A DNA stretch of 64,000 nucleotides, taken from contig NZ_CP168219.1 of the NCBI RefSeq assembly GCF_041714655.1, positions 2,666,001 through 2,730,000 of the forward strand, read 5' to 3'. A program made the translations under genes and the position numbers. This DNA is from Pseudoroseicyclus_A sp041714655. Its GTDB lineage: Bacteria; Pseudomonadota; Alphaproteobacteria; Rhodobacterales; Rhodobacteraceae. This document shows, one piece after another, positions 8,901 through 17,885 of the stretch (position 1 is the first letter of the stretch; each line of letters begins with the position of its first letter). The notes below the pieces were generated by a model that saw only the letters and a list, made by a program, of their open reading frames with translations, was not told the DNA's origin and made no database searches.

Positions 8901-10739
8901 TCAGGAGGCGCGCAGCGCCTCGGTGCCGAGAACGGGATCGTGCTCGGCGGCGTAGTGCCCTGGCGCGATCTCGACGAGCTGCGGGCGGTATTGCTCCGCC
9001 TCGGGATCGTCCACCAGCTTCGACTTCATGAAGCGCAGCTGCGCGCGCGTGTCGAGCGGGCTCGGCAGGTCGCCCTCGAGCCGGACGCGCTCGCGCGAGC
9101 GTTCGGTCCTCGGGTCAGGGCGCGGCACCGCGGCGAGGAGTGCCTTGGTATAGGGATGCGCCGGGTTCTTGTAGATGTCCGGCCCGTCCGCCAGCTCCAC
9201 CACGCGGCCGAGATAGAGCACCATGATCCGGTGGCTGACCTCGCGCACGACCGAGAGGTCGTGGCTGATGAAGATCATCGCCAGGCCCATCGACTTCTGC
9301 AGTTCGATCAGCAGGTCCACCACCCGCGCCTGCACGGAGACGTCGAGCGCCGAGACTGCCTCGTCGCAGACCACCAGCTTCGGCTCGGTGATCATCGCCC
9401 GCGCGATGCCGACCCGCTGGTTCTGGCCGCCCGACATCTCGTGCGGGTAGCGGTTGATCATGTTGCGCTCGAGGCCGACGCGCTCGAGCATCGCGCGCAC
9501 CTTCTCGTCCCGCTCCTTGCGGGAGAGGTTGGGCCGGTGCACCTGCAGCGGCTCGGCGATCGAGGCGCCGACGGTCATGCGGGGGTCTAGGCTGGCCAAC
9601 GGATCCTGAAAGACGATCTGCAGCTCCTCGCGGAGCTTGCGCATCGCCTTCTTGTCGCCCGCCGTCACGTCGCGGCCGAGCCAGACGACATCGCCATCGG
9701 TCGGCGGGATGAGCTGCAGGACGCCGCGCGCCAGCGTGGACTTGCCGCAGCCGGATTCGCCGACGACGCCCAAGGTCTGCCCGGGCCGCAGGTCGAAGGA
9801 CACGCCGTCGACGGCGCGGAGCTGGCGCGTGCGCTTGAAGAGCCCCTTGCGGTCGATCTGCACGGGGAAGTGCACCTTCATGTCGCGGACCTTCAGGATC
9901 GGCTCCTCCCCCTCGCCCGCATCGGCGATGATGGAGGGGCGGTCGCCCCGGTCGGTGCGCTCCAGATGCGGCACGGCCTCCAGCAGCATCTGCGTATAGG
10001 GGTGCTTCGGCGCGTAGAAGATCTCGTCCGCCGTGCCGCGCTCGACCACCTCGCCATGGCGCATGACGATGATGTTGTCGGCCATGCGCGCCACCACGCC
10101 CATGTCATGGGTGATGAGGGCGATGCCGGTGTTCATCTCGCGCTTGAGGTCGTCCATCACGTCGAGCACCTGCGCCTGGACGGTCACGTCCAGCGCCGTC
10201 GTCGGCTCGTCGGCGATGAGCAGCTTCGGCCGGCAGAGGAGCGCCATGGCAATCATGATGCGCTGCCGCATGCCGCCGGAAAACTCGTGCGGATACATGT
10301 TGAGCCGCGCCTTGGCGGCCGGGATGCGCACGAGGTCGAGAAGCCGCACGGCCTCGGCCAGCGCCTCCTTCTTCGACTTGCCCTCGTGATGCTGCAGCAC
10401 CTCCGCCATCTGGTCGGAGATGCGCATGTAGGGATTGAGCGAGGTCATTGGGTCCTGGAAGATCATGGCGATCTCCCGGGCGCGGATCTTGTTCATCTCG
10501 GCAAGCGGCATGCCGATCAGCTCGCGGCCGTTGTACTTGGCCGAGCCGGAGGCATAGCCGTTCTGGGCGAGAAGGCCGACGGCCGCGAAGGCCGTCTGGC
10601 TTTTGCCCGAGCCGCTTTCGCCGACGATGGCCAGCGTCTCGCCCCGGTCGAGCGTGAAGTCGATGCCCTTCACGGCGCTGACCACGCCGTCATTGGTTCG
10701 GAAATCGACCTTGAGGTTGTTGATCTCGAGCAGCGCCAT
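8901..10739 (-). CDS. Peptide ABC transporter, fused double ATP-binding protein (DppD-DppF type)
   Basis: A single 612-residue protein carries two complete ABC ATPase domains. The first has Walker A GESGSGKS near residue 40 and signature FSGGMRQR; the second has GESGCGKST near 350 and signature MSGGQNQRVGIARA. Each half ends in the oligopeptide-transporter C-terminal type (HPYTQMLLEAVP and HPYTKALLAAVP). It would energise the permease encoded just upstream. The start at 10739 gives MALLEINNLKVDF, lies 2 bases after the oppC stop and fits the family; longer in-frame extensions run into oppC. Most gene sets encode the two ATPases separately, though fused forms are known in this group. Confidence 0.92.
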   Translation of the reverse strand: MALLEINNLKVDFRTNDGVVSAVKGIDFTLDRGETLAIVGESGSGKSQTAFAAVGLLAQNGYASGSAKYNGRELIGMPLAEMNKIRAREIAMIFQDPMTSLNPYMRISDQMAEVLQHHEGKSKKEALAEAVRLLDLVRIPAAKARLNMYPHEFSGGMRQRIMIAMALLCRPKLLIADEPTTALDVTVQAQVLDVMDDLKREMNTGIALITHDMGVVARMADNIIVMRHGEVVERGTADEIFYAPKHPYTQMLLEAVPHLERTDRGDRPSIIADAGEGEEPILKVRDMKVHFPVQIDRKGLFKRTRQLRAVDGVSFDLRPGQTLGVVGESGCGKSTLARGVLQLIPPTDGDVVWLGRDVTAGDKKAMRKLREELQIVFQDPLASLDPRMTVGASIAEPLQVHRPNLSRKERDEKVRAMLERVGLERNMINRYPHEMSGGQNQRVGIARAMITEPKLVVCDEAVSALDVSVQARVVDLLIELQKSMGLAMIFISHDLSVVREVSHRIMVLYLGRVVELADGPDIYKNPAHPYTKALLAAVPRPDPRTERSRERVRLEGDLPSPLDTRAQLRFMKSKLVDDPEAEQYRPQLVEIAPGHYAAEHDPVLGTEALRAS

Positions 10740-10740
10740 G

Positions 10741-11655
10741 TCAGCGGTCCTTCGGGTCGAGCGCGTCGCGCAGGCCGTCACCGACGAAGTAGAAGGCCGT
10801 GAGGATGAGAACGAAGAAGGCGAGCGGGAAGTAGAGCATCCACAGCGTGCCGTAGTTCATGTTCTTGGCGCCGAAGTTGATGAGCGCGCCGAGCGAGGTG
10901 TTCGGCTCCTGCACACCGAGGCCGAGGAACGAGATGAAGCTCTCGGCGAGGATCATGCCGGGCACCAGCAGCGTCGCATAGACGATGACGATGCCGAGGA
11001 GGTTCGGCACGATGTGGCGCAGGATGATGACGATGCCCGGCACGCCGGTGGCATGGGCGGCCTCGACGAACTCCTTGTTCTTGATCGAGAGCGTCTGCCC
11101 CCGCGCGATCCGCGCCATGTCGAGCCACGAGATCAGGCCGATGCCGACGAAGAGCATCCCGATGGAGCGGCCGAAGATCACCAGAAGGATGATGAGGACG
11201 AACATGAAGGGGATGGCCATCAGGATGTCGACGGTGCGCATCATCAGGCTGTCGGTCTTGCCGCCGGCATAGCCGGCGACGGCGCCGTAGAGCGTGCCGA
11301 CGATGACGGCGACGAGCGCGCCGAGAACGCCGACCATCAGCGAGATGCGCGTGCCCTGCACGGTGCGGGCGTAGAGGTCGCGGGCATCCTGGTCGACACC
11401 GAAGTAATGGCCGTTCTCGAAGCTTGGCGCGCCCTTCTGGGTGATGCTGCCGAGGATGCTCCAGTCGATCGTCTCGCCTTCCCACGTCGTCAGATACTGG
11501 CCGAAGAGCGCGAAGAGCAGCACGAGGATCAGCACGATCATCGAGACGACGGCGGCCTTGTTCTGCAAAAAGCGGTGACGGGCGTCGGCCCAGAGCGAGC
11601 GGCCGGCGATGTCGGTCGGCGGGGCGCTCTCGGCGCTTTGGTCCACTGCGGTCAT
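10741..11655 (-). CDS. oppC: Oligopeptide/dipeptide ABC transporter permease OppC
   Basis: A 304-residue inner-membrane permease of the OppC/DppC family. A soluble N-terminus is followed by a signal-like first helix (AAVVSMIVLILVLLFALFGQYL), a periplasmic loop and five further membrane segments. The binding-protein-dependent permease motif EAAHATGVPG...ILRHIVPNL, the EAA loop that contacts the ATPase, is intact. ATG at 11655 (MTAVDQSAES) is chosen because GAGGG lies a few bases upstream; the frame stays open further into oppB but that stretch is not protein-like. It lies 11 bases downstream of oppB and directly before the fused ATPase. Confidence 0.93.
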   Translation of the reverse strand: MTAVDQSAESAPPTDIAGRSLWADARHRFLQNKAAVVSMIVLILVLLFALFGQYLTTWEGETIDWSILGSITQKGAPSFENGHYFGVDQDARDLYARTVQGTRISLMVGVLGALVAVIVGTLYGAVAGYAGGKTDSLMMRTVDILMAIPFMFVLIILLVIFGRSIGMLFVGIGLISWLDMARIARGQTLSIKNKEFVEAAHATGVPGIVIILRHIVPNLLGIVIVYATLLVPGMILAESFISFLGLGVQEPNTSLGALINFGAKNMNYGTLWMLYFPLAFFVLILTAFYFVGDGLRDALDPKDR

Positions 11656-11666
11656 GGCGCCCTCCG

Positions 11667-12590
11667 TCAGTAGCGGATTTTCGGGTCGATCCACGCGTAG
11701 AGGATGTCGACCACGAGGTTGAACAGGATGGTGAGCACACCGACGAGAATGGTGATCCCCATGATCACCGAATAATCGCGGTTGAAGGCCGAGTTCACGA
11801 AGAACTGCCCGATGCCGCCGGTGGAGAAATAGACGTCGATGATGACCGAGCCGGTGATCATGCCGACGAAGGCGGGGCCGAGATAGCTGAGCACAGGCAT
11901 GAGCGTCGGCTTCAGCGCGTGCTTCCAGATGATCCGGCGGGTCGGCAGGCCCTTGGCGCGGGCCGTGCGGATGAAGCCGGTGTTGAGGACCTCCAGCATC
12001 GACGAGCGCGTCAGGCGGGCGATGGAGGCGAAATACGAGGTCGAGAGCGCGATCACCGGCATGATGATGTATTCGATCTGCCCACCGTTCCACCCGCCGC
12101 CCGGCAGCCAGCCGAGCCAGAGCGTGAAGATCAGAAGGAGGATCGGCGCGAGGACGAAGTTCGGCAGCACGCTCGCGCCGATGGCGACGCCGACGGCAGC
12201 GTAATCGACGGTCGAGTTGTGACGGATCGCGGCGATGGCGCCTAAAGTCACGCCCAACACGACCGCCACCACGAACGACCAGAAGCCGTAGGTCAGCGTC
12301 ACAGGGAAGCCGTGGGCGATGATGTCCGAGACCGACTGATCCTTGTATTTGAACGAGGGACCGAAGTCGAAATGCAGGACGATGTTCTTGATATAGTTGA
12401 AAACCTGCATCGGGTAGGACTGATCCAACCCGTAGCGTGCCTCGATGTTCGCCAGCGTCTGCGCCGGCAGGGGACGTTCGGAATTGAACGGCCCGCCGGG
12501 GGCGGTGAACATCAGCACGAAACTGATGATGACCAGAAGAAGAATGGTCGGAATGGCGACGGCTAGGCGTCGCAGAATGAAGGAGAGCAT
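11667..12590 (-). CDS. oppB: Oligopeptide/dipeptide ABC transporter permease OppB
   Basis: A 307-residue inner-membrane permease with the classic OppB/DppB N-terminus (LSFILRRLAVAIPTILLLVIISFVLM), the conserved GP(F)-containing periplasmic segment and the EAA-loop motif IRTARAKGLPTRRIIWKHALKP. It pairs with OppC to form the membrane channel. It is the second gene of the operon and is separated from oppA by 77 bases that hold a strong hairpin (12615-12647), which fits a differential-expression arrangement with oppA made in excess. Confidence 0.94.
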   Translation of the reverse strand: MLSFILRRLAVAIPTILLLVIISFVLMFTAPGGPFNSERPLPAQTLANIEARYGLDQSYPMQVFNYIKNIVLHFDFGPSFKYKDQSVSDIIAHGFPVTLTYGFWSFVVAVVLGVTLGAIAAIRHNSTVDYAAVGVAIGASVLPNFVLAPILLLIFTLWLGWLPGGGWNGGQIEYIIMPVIALSTSYFASIARLTRSSMLEVLNTGFIRTARAKGLPTRRIIWKHALKPTLMPVLSYLGPAFVGMITGSVIIDVYFSTGGIGQFFVNSAFNRDYSVIMGITILVGVLTILFNLVVDILYAWIDPKIRY

Positions 12591-12614
12591 GGCGGCGACC
12601 CCGGAAATGGCGGC

Positions 12615-12647
12615 GCACGCCCCGCTCCGTTCTGGAGCGGGGCGTGC
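12615..12647 (-). promoter_or_regulatory. Intercistronic hairpin between oppA and oppB
   Basis: A perfect 14-base inverted repeat (GCACGCCCCGCTCC and its complement) with a 5-base loop lies between the oppA stop and the oppB start. No T-run follows on the minus strand, so it is not a standard intrinsic terminator. In several importer operons such a structure protects the upstream binding-protein message from 3' decay or partly stops transcription; that role is inferred here. Confidence 0.75.
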
Positions 12648-12667
12648 CCTGTTGTCATGTCAGAGTG

Positions 12668-14272
12668 TCACTCGGACGAGGCCAGCGAGAAGTCCTTGAC
12701 GTAGAAGTTGCCCTGGACGTTGTCGTAGGGCCAGCCCTCGATGTCGGGGTTCAGCATGAACACCGACGTGTAGTGATAGAGCGGGATCACCGGCATGTCC
12801 TCGGCGACGATCTCCTCGATCTGGGTGTAGAGCGGCTGCGGGTCTTCAGCCGTCTTCGCCTCGTCGAGCAGGGCATCGACATCCGCGTTCACATAGGCGG
12901 CGTCGTTGTAGCCCGAGTTGGAGTCCATCAGGTCGAGGAAGGTCGAGGCCTCGTTGTAGTCCCCGCACCAGCCGGCGCGCGAGATGTCGAAGTTGCCGTT
13001 GCCGCGCTCTTCGAGGAACGTCTGCCATTCCATGTTGGCGAGCGTGGCTTCGATGCCGAGGTTCTGCGCCCACATCTGCGAGACAGCGACGGCGATCGAC
13101 CGGTGGCCTTCGGAGGTGTTGTAGAGGATCTCGACCGAAAGCGGCTCGCCGCCTTCACCGTAGCCGGCACCGGCCAGAAGCTCCTTGGCCATCTCGTTGC
13201 GCTCTTCCTGCGTCATCGACGCGAAGGGCACTTCGGGGACCGTGAAGCCGGCGGTGGCGCCGGGCGTGAAGGTGTAGGCCGGGATCTGGCCGGCCTGCAG
13301 CACGTTCTCGACCAGGATGTCGCGGTCGATCGCGAGGCTCAGCGCCTTGCGGACATCGGCGTTCTGCGCCCATTCAGGCCCGGTGTCGCGCAGGTTGTAG
13401 TTGTAGTAGTAGGTGCAGAGCGACGGCACGGAAACCGCCTGATCCGGGTATTCTTCGGACAGAGCCGGGAACTGGCCGGTCGGCACTTCGGTGCGGTCGA
13501 GCTCACCGGCGAGGTAGCGGGTGAGCGCCACGTTCTCGTCGTTGATGATGAGGAACGTCACCGTTTCGATCTCGGTGTTGGCGTTGTCCCAGTAGTTCTC
13601 GTTGCGCTCGGCGACGAGACGCTCCTGCGGGACGCGCTCGGTCAGCACATAGGCGCCGTTCGAGACCATGTTGCCCGGCTGCACCCAGTCGGAGCCGAAC
13701 TCTTCGACGACATGCTGCGGTACCGGGAAGGTCGTGGTGTGCGTGACCATCTGCGGGAAGTAGGGCAGCGGCTGCGTCAGGTGCACGACGAAGGTGTGGT
13801 CATCCGGGGCTTCGACGCCCAGCTCGGACGGCTCGACCTCGCCGGCGATGACGGCCGAGGCGTTCTCGATCGACATCAGCTCGATGTACCAGGCGTAGGG
13901 GGAGGCCGTTTCCGGGTTGGCGGCGCGCTGCCAGGAATAGACGAAGTCCGACGCCTTCACCGGCTCGCCATCGGACCAGACGGCCTCGGGGCGCAGCGTG
14001 AAGGTATAGGTCAGGCCGTCGTCCGACATCTCGTAGCCGGTGGCGACGCCGGGAATCACTTCGCCGGCCGCATCCTGGTTCATCAGGCCTTCGAAGAGCT
14101 GACGAGCGATGTCCGACCCGCCGACGTCCTCGATGAGGCTCGGGTCGATCGACGGGCTTTCGTCGAGCATGCGCATGGTGAAGCTGGAGCCGTCCTGGGC
14201 GATGCCGGCGGTGCCGACGAGGCCGAGGACGAGGGCTGCGGTGCCGCCCTTGAGAATGGTTTTGACTGTCAT
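12668..14272 (-). CDS. oppA: Peptide ABC transporter substrate-binding protein (family 5)
   Basis: A 534-residue periplasmic binding protein with a signal peptide (ILKGGTAALVLGLVGTAGIAQ) and the SBP family-5 fold. Typical blocks are LRPEAVWSDGEPVKASDFVYSWQR near residue 100, ADVRKALSLAIDRD near 320, and an aspartate/asparagine-rich segment near 440. It would deliver oligopeptides to OppBC; substrate length cannot be read from sequence. GGGAG lies 7 bases before the ATG. It is the first gene of the operon. The name oppA follows the OppB/OppC-type permeases; a dppA-type substrate is possible. Confidence 0.9.
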   Translation of the reverse strand: MTVKTILKGGTAALVLGLVGTAGIAQDGSSFTMRMLDESPSIDPSLIEDVGGSDIARQLFEGLMNQDAAGEVIPGVATGYEMSDDGLTYTFTLRPEAVWSDGEPVKASDFVYSWQRAANPETASPYAWYIELMSIENASAVIAGEVEPSELGVEAPDDHTFVVHLTQPLPYFPQMVTHTTTFPVPQHVVEEFGSDWVQPGNMVSNGAYVLTERVPQERLVAERNENYWDNANTEIETVTFLIINDENVALTRYLAGELDRTEVPTGQFPALSEEYPDQAVSVPSLCTYYYNYNLRDTGPEWAQNADVRKALSLAIDRDILVENVLQAGQIPAYTFTPGATAGFTVPEVPFASMTQEERNEMAKELLAGAGYGEGGEPLSVEILYNTSEGHRSIAVAVSQMWAQNLGIEATLANMEWQTFLEERGNGNFDISRAGWCGDYNEASTFLDLMDSNSGYNDAAYVNADVDALLDEAKTAEDPQPLYTQIEEIVAEDMPVIPLYHYTSVFMLNPDIEGWPYDNVQGNFYVKDFSLASSE

Positions 14273-14367
14273 TGAAGTCTCCCTGTCAAATGAAGCGCGC
14301 GGAGCTTGTCCCGTCTCCTACGCGTCGTGAATGACTGCCGCGCGGGGAGCCGCGCGCCATGACCCCG

Positions 14368-14396
14368 ATCCTTTGGCCTGCCGAAGAAAAGTGCAA
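14368..14396 (-). promoter_or_regulatory. Candidate promoter for the opp operon
   Basis: On the minus strand TTGCAC (14391-14396) and AAGGAT (14368-14373) are separated by 17 bases, giving a leader of roughly 90 bases before oppA. Two inverted repeats lie just upstream: CGGCAAAG with CTTTGCCG (14418-14450) and CTCGTCAG-T-CTGACGAG (14475-14491). They could be operators, or the second could be the end of the upstream FAD-oxidase transcript. The promoter call rests on motif spacing only. Confidence 0.3.
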
Positions 14397-14474
14397 GAGC
14401 CTTTGAAAATGACATGACGGCAAAGTCTGACCTGCACGTGAGCTTTGCCGGTTTGCTGCGCTTTTGCAGGAACA

Positions 14475-14491
14475 CTCGTCAGTCTGACGAG
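14475..14491 (-). terminator. Short palindrome downstream of the FAD-linked oxidase gene
   Basis: CTCGTCAG and CTGACGAG flank a single base, giving a perfect 8-base-arm palindrome 20 bases after the stop of the oxidase gene. It could form a hairpin of about six pairs, but only a weak T content follows, so a terminator role is uncertain; a protein-binding site for opp regulation is equally possible. Confidence 0.3.
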
Positions 14492-14510
14492 GCAACCTTC
14501 GATATGTCGG

Positions 14511-15926
14511 TCAGTTTTCGCGCAGTACCGCCCCGGGATTGAGCAGCCCCCGCGGGTCGAGCGCCCGTTTGAGCGTCGACATCGCGGCAAGTTTACCCGG
14601 ATCGCCATAACGCGCCAGGTCGTCGCGTTTCAGCCGGCCGATGCCGTGCTCGGCGCTGATCGTGCCGCCGCGGGCGACGGTCAGATCGTGAACGATCCGC
14701 GAGAGCTCGGGCGCGACATCGCGATAGGCATCGCGGGATTTTCCTTTTGGCGGGAATAGGTTGTAGTGAAGATTGCCGTCGCCCAGATGGCCGAAGCAAT
14801 TGACGCGCAGATCCGGCGCGACCTCCGCCAGGCGGCCGGGAACCTCGGCGAGAAAGCCCGGCAGCTCGCTCAGCGGCAGCGCGATGTCATGGCTGGCGAT
14901 GGCGCCGATGCGCCGGTTCGCCTCGGGGATGGATTCGCGCAAGGACCAGAGCGCCTGCCGCTGCGCCTCCGACGAGGCGATGATTCCGTCGGTGACGAGC
15001 CCCTCCGCCTCCGCCGCCTCGTAGAGCCCGGCGAGCAGCGTCTCGGCATCGCCGCCGACCGGCAGGCCCACCTCGGCGAGCACCATCCACTCCGGCGTCT
15101 CGGCGAAGGGATGCGTCACGTCGAAGCCCGTCTCCTCCAGGAAATCCGGCCCCTGCCGGTGGATCAGCTCGAAGGCGGAAAGCGCCTCGCCCGAGCGCGA
15201 CTGTGCCAGCGCCAGGAGCTTCAGCGCCGCCTCGGGCGACGGTACCGCCAGCGCCGCGGTGCCGATCTCGGCCGGGCGCGGCACGAGCTTCAGCGCCGCG
15301 GCGGTGATGATAGCGAGCGTGCCCTCTGACCCGATGATGAGATCGCGCAGGTCGTAGCCGGTGTTGTCCTTCCTCAGCCGCGTGAGGGCATTCAGCACCG
15401 TGCCGTCCGCCATCACCGCCTCGATGCCGAGGCAGAGGGCGCGGGCATTGCCCCAGCGCAGGACGTTGATTCCCCCCGCGTTGGTCGCGAGGAGCCCGCC
15501 GATCCGCGCCGAGCCCTCCGAGGCGAGCGAAAGCGGAAAGAGCCGCCCCTCCGCCTCCGCCGCCGCCTGCACCTCGGCCAAGACGCAGCCGGCCTCGGCA
15601 ATGAGCACGTTCTCGGCCGGGTAGACGGCCCGGATCGCCTGCATCCGCTCCAGCGACAGGACGAGCGGCACCGGCCCCTCTGGCATGATCTGCCCGCCGA
15701 CGAGCCCCGTGCCGCCGCCATAGGGCACGATGCCGACGCCCGCCTCGGCGCACAGGCGCACCACCTCCGCCACCTCCTCCGTCGAGCGAGGCGCCACCAC
15801 GGGGCCCCGCCCCCGCCAGCGGCCGCGCGGATCCTCGTGATAGGGGCCCGTGTCGGCGCGAACCGCATCGGGGCCGAGACGGTCGGTGATCCGCGCGATC
15901 AGCGCATCGGAGGCATCGGTCAACAT
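14511..15926 (-). CDS. FAD-binding oxidase of the GlcD / D-2-hydroxyacid dehydrogenase family
   Basis: A 471-residue flavoprotein with an N-terminal FAD_binding_4 (PCMH/VAO-type) domain (VVAPRSTEEVAEVVRLC, PYGGGTGLVGG, IGGLLATNAGG) and a C-terminal FAD-oxidase domain. The latter has the metal/substrate motif HLGDGNLHYN near residue 380 and EHGIGRLKRDDL near 435. Such enzymes oxidise D-2-hydroxyacids such as D-lactate, glycolate or D-2-hydroxyglutarate. No glcE or glcF lies next to it, so a stand-alone D-lactate or D-2-hydroxyglutarate dehydrogenase is more likely than a glycolate oxidase subunit. ATG at 15926 (MLTDASDALIARI) is preferred over a 12-residue extension. Confidence 0.85.
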   Translation of the reverse strand: MLTDASDALIARITDRLGPDAVRADTGPYHEDPRGRWRGRGPVVAPRSTEEVAEVVRLCAEAGVGIVPYGGGTGLVGGQIMPEGPVPLVLSLERMQAIRAVYPAENVLIAEAGCVLAEVQAAAEAEGRLFPLSLASEGSARIGGLLATNAGGINVLRWGNARALCLGIEAVMADGTVLNALTRLRKDNTGYDLRDLIIGSEGTLAIITAAALKLVPRPAEIGTAALAVPSPEAALKLLALAQSRSGEALSAFELIHRQGPDFLEETGFDVTHPFAETPEWMVLAEVGLPVGGDAETLLAGLYEAAEAEGLVTDGIIASSEAQRQALWSLRESIPEANRRIGAIASHDIALPLSELPGFLAEVPGRLAEVAPDLRVNCFGHLGDGNLHYNLFPPKGKSRDAYRDVAPELSRIVHDLTVARGGTISAEHGIGRLKRDDLARYGDPGKLAAMSTLKRALDPRGLLNPGAVLREN

Positions 15927-16038
15927 GGGCGGGAGCCAAGCACCGCCGGCGCCCGGGGGCAAGCCGGTCGGAACGGGCGGGGGGCAGATTTAGAGCGGAG
16001 AGTTCCGGGGCGAGAGCCGTCCCCGAAGACTGTCCGGC

Positions 16039-16623
16039 TCAGCCGGCGCCGGTCTTGCCGCGCCGGTCGCTACGCAGGTTGGCGTAGAGCACGTGGTTCC
16101 GCCAGCGGCCGTTGATCTGCAGATAGCTCTGCGCCACACCCTCGTATTTGTAGCCGCAGCTTTCGAGGAGCCCGCGCGAGGGCGCGTTCTCCGGCAGGCA
16201 GCCCGCCTCGATGCGGCTGAGATCGAGGACGGAGAACGCGTGGTGCACGAGCGCCCGGATCGCCTCGCGCATGTAGCCCTGCCGCTGGTAGGGCTCGCCG
16301 ATCCAGTAGCCGGTCGTACCGGCCTGCGCCGGGCCCCGGCGGATGTTGTCGAGCGTGATGGCGCCGAGGAGCGCGTCATCCTCGCGCCGGATCAGGAAGA
16401 GCGGCAGGGCCGAACCCTGATTGATCGAGCGCTGCGCCCAGTAGACGCGGTTCGTGAAGCTCTTGCGGGTCAGGTGATCCGCGGCCCAGGTCGGTTCCCA
16501 GGGCTTGAGGAACGCCGCACTTTCGGCCCTCAGACTCGTCCAGGCGCGGAAATCGGCATGGGCGGGAGGGCGCAGGGTCAGGCGCTCGGTCTCGAGCCGC
16601 ACCCGGCGGCGGGGGCCGAGCAT
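16039..16623 (-). CDS. rimJ: GNAT N-acetyltransferase, RimJ/RimL type
   Basis: A 194-residue protein with the RimJ pattern ERLTLRPPAHADFRAWTSLR at the N-terminus and the acetyl-CoA-binding region YWIGEPYQRQGYMREAIRALVHHAF near residues 105-130. It probably acetylates the N-terminus of a protein, in the manner of RimJ on ribosomal protein S5; the target cannot be proved from sequence. The start codon overlaps the stop of the M16 peptidase by one base, so it is in the same operon as thrC and the peptidase, an arrangement common in Rhodobacterales. Confidence 0.85.
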   Translation of the reverse strand: MLGPRRRVRLETERLTLRPPAHADFRAWTSLRAESAAFLKPWEPTWAADHLTRKSFTNRVYWAQRSINQGSALPLFLIRREDDALLGAITLDNIRRGPAQAGTTGYWIGEPYQRQGYMREAIRALVHHAFSVLDLSRIEAGCLPENAPSRGLLESCGYKYEGVAQSYLQINGRWRNHVLYANLRSDRRGKTGAG

Positions 16624-17885
16624 CAGAGGGCAAGACGCCGGCGGAGCGTCTCCATCTCCGGCGCCTTCCCCGCGGGGCCGTAGAGCGCCATGGCCATGCC
16701 GGCCTGGCCGAGCCGGCCGCCCTCGGCCTTCACATCGGCCAGTGTCACATCGGCGATGCGCGCCTCGGCCTCTTCCAGCGTCGGCACCCGGCCCCAGATC
16801 TGCAGCATCCGCGCCAGACGCTCGGCGCGGTTCGACGGGCTTTCCAGCCCCATCATCATGCCGGCGAGGATCTGCGCCTTGGCGCGCGCCACTTCCGCCT
16901 CGCTCATGTCATCGGCCGAGCGGCGGATTTCCTCCACCGTCAGCTCGGCGAGCTGGGCGATCTCCTCCTCCGAGGTCCCGGCATAGATCGTCAGCATCCC
17001 GGTGTCGGCATAGGCGCCGGCCTGGGCGAAGATCGTGTAGCAGAGCCCCTTTTCCTCGCGCACCTTCTGGAAGAGGCGCGAGGACATACCGCCGCCCAGC
17101 GCCATCGAATAGACCTGCGCCGCGAAGACCTTGGGGTCGCGGTAATGCGGCCCCTCGATCCCCAGCGTGAAATGCACCTGCTCGAGCCTCTTGAGCTCGC
17201 GCCGCTCGCCAGAGACGAAGCTGGCGGGCGCCGCCGCCTCCTGCCCGCCATCGGCCGGCAGGTCGCCGAAGAGCGCCTCCGCCTGGGCGACGATGGCGTC
17301 GTGATCGACGGCGCCGGCGGCGCAGAGGAGCATCTCCTCCGGGCGATAATGCTCGGCCACGAAGCGGCGGAGGTCGGCCTTCGAGAAGGCCGAGACCCGC
17401 TCGGCGGGCCCGAGGATCGAGCGGCCGATGGACTGGCCCGGATAGGCAACCTCCTGCAGCCAGTCGAAGATGATGTCGTCGGGCGTGTCGAGCGCCTGGC
17501 CGATCTCCTGCAGGATCACGTGGCGCTCGGTCTCGACCTCGGCATCGTCGAAGGCGGGGTTACGCAGGATATCGGCGATCACGTCCAGCGCCAGCGGCAC
17601 GTCGGCCTCCAGCACGCGGGCGTAATAGGCGGTCATCTCGCGGCCCGTATAGGCGTTGATATAGCCGCCCACGTCCTCGATCGCCTCGGCGATGGCGAGC
17701 GCGCTGCGGGTCTTGGTGCCCTTGAACGCCATGTGCTCGAGGAAATGCGCGATGCCGTTCTGCTCTTCGCGTTCATGCCGGCCGCCGGCCTGCACCCAGA
17801 TGCCGATGGCGGCGGAGCGCATGGAGGGCATCTTTTCGGTGGCGACGCGCAGGCCGTTGGAAAGCGTATGAACCTGGACTGTCAC
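16623..17885 (-). CDS. M16-family zinc metallopeptidase
   Basis: A 420-residue pitrilysin/mitochondrial-processing-peptidase-like protein. The inverted zinc motif HFLEH (His47, Glu50, His51) is intact, and the distal ligand region follows in the EVETERHVILQEI segment near residue 125. The C-terminal half has the usual second M16 domain. There is no signal peptide, so it is probably cytoplasmic. Its start overlaps the thrC stop by 4 bases and its stop overlaps the rimJ start. The natural substrate is unknown; similarity to PqqF/MPP does not imply those roles. Confidence 0.9.
   Translation of the reverse strand: MTVQVHTLSNGLRVATEKMPSMRSAAIGIWVQAGGRHEREEQNGIAHFLEHMAFKGTKTRSALAIAEAIEDVGGYINAYTGREMTAYYARVLEADVPLALDVIADILRNPAFDDAEVETERHVILQEIGQALDTPDDIIFDWLQEVAYPGQSIGRSILGPAERVSAFSKADLRRFVAEHYRPEEMLLCAAGAVDHDAIVAQAEALFGDLPADGGQEAAAPASFVSGERRELKRLEQVHFTLGIEGPHYRDPKVFAAQVYSMALGGGMSSRLFQKVREEKGLCYTIFAQAGAYADTGMLTIYAGTSEEEIAQLAELTVEEIRRSADDMSEAEVARAKAQILAGMMMGLESPSNRAERLARMLQIWGRVPTLEEAEARIADVTLADVKAEGGRLGQAGMAMALYGPAGKAPEMETLRRRLAL

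Noticed and set aside
12644..14275. Long plus-strand frame opposite oppA
   Set aside because: Full antisense of a well-supported binding-protein gene; composition is the His/Arg/Val-rich type expected for an antisense frame.
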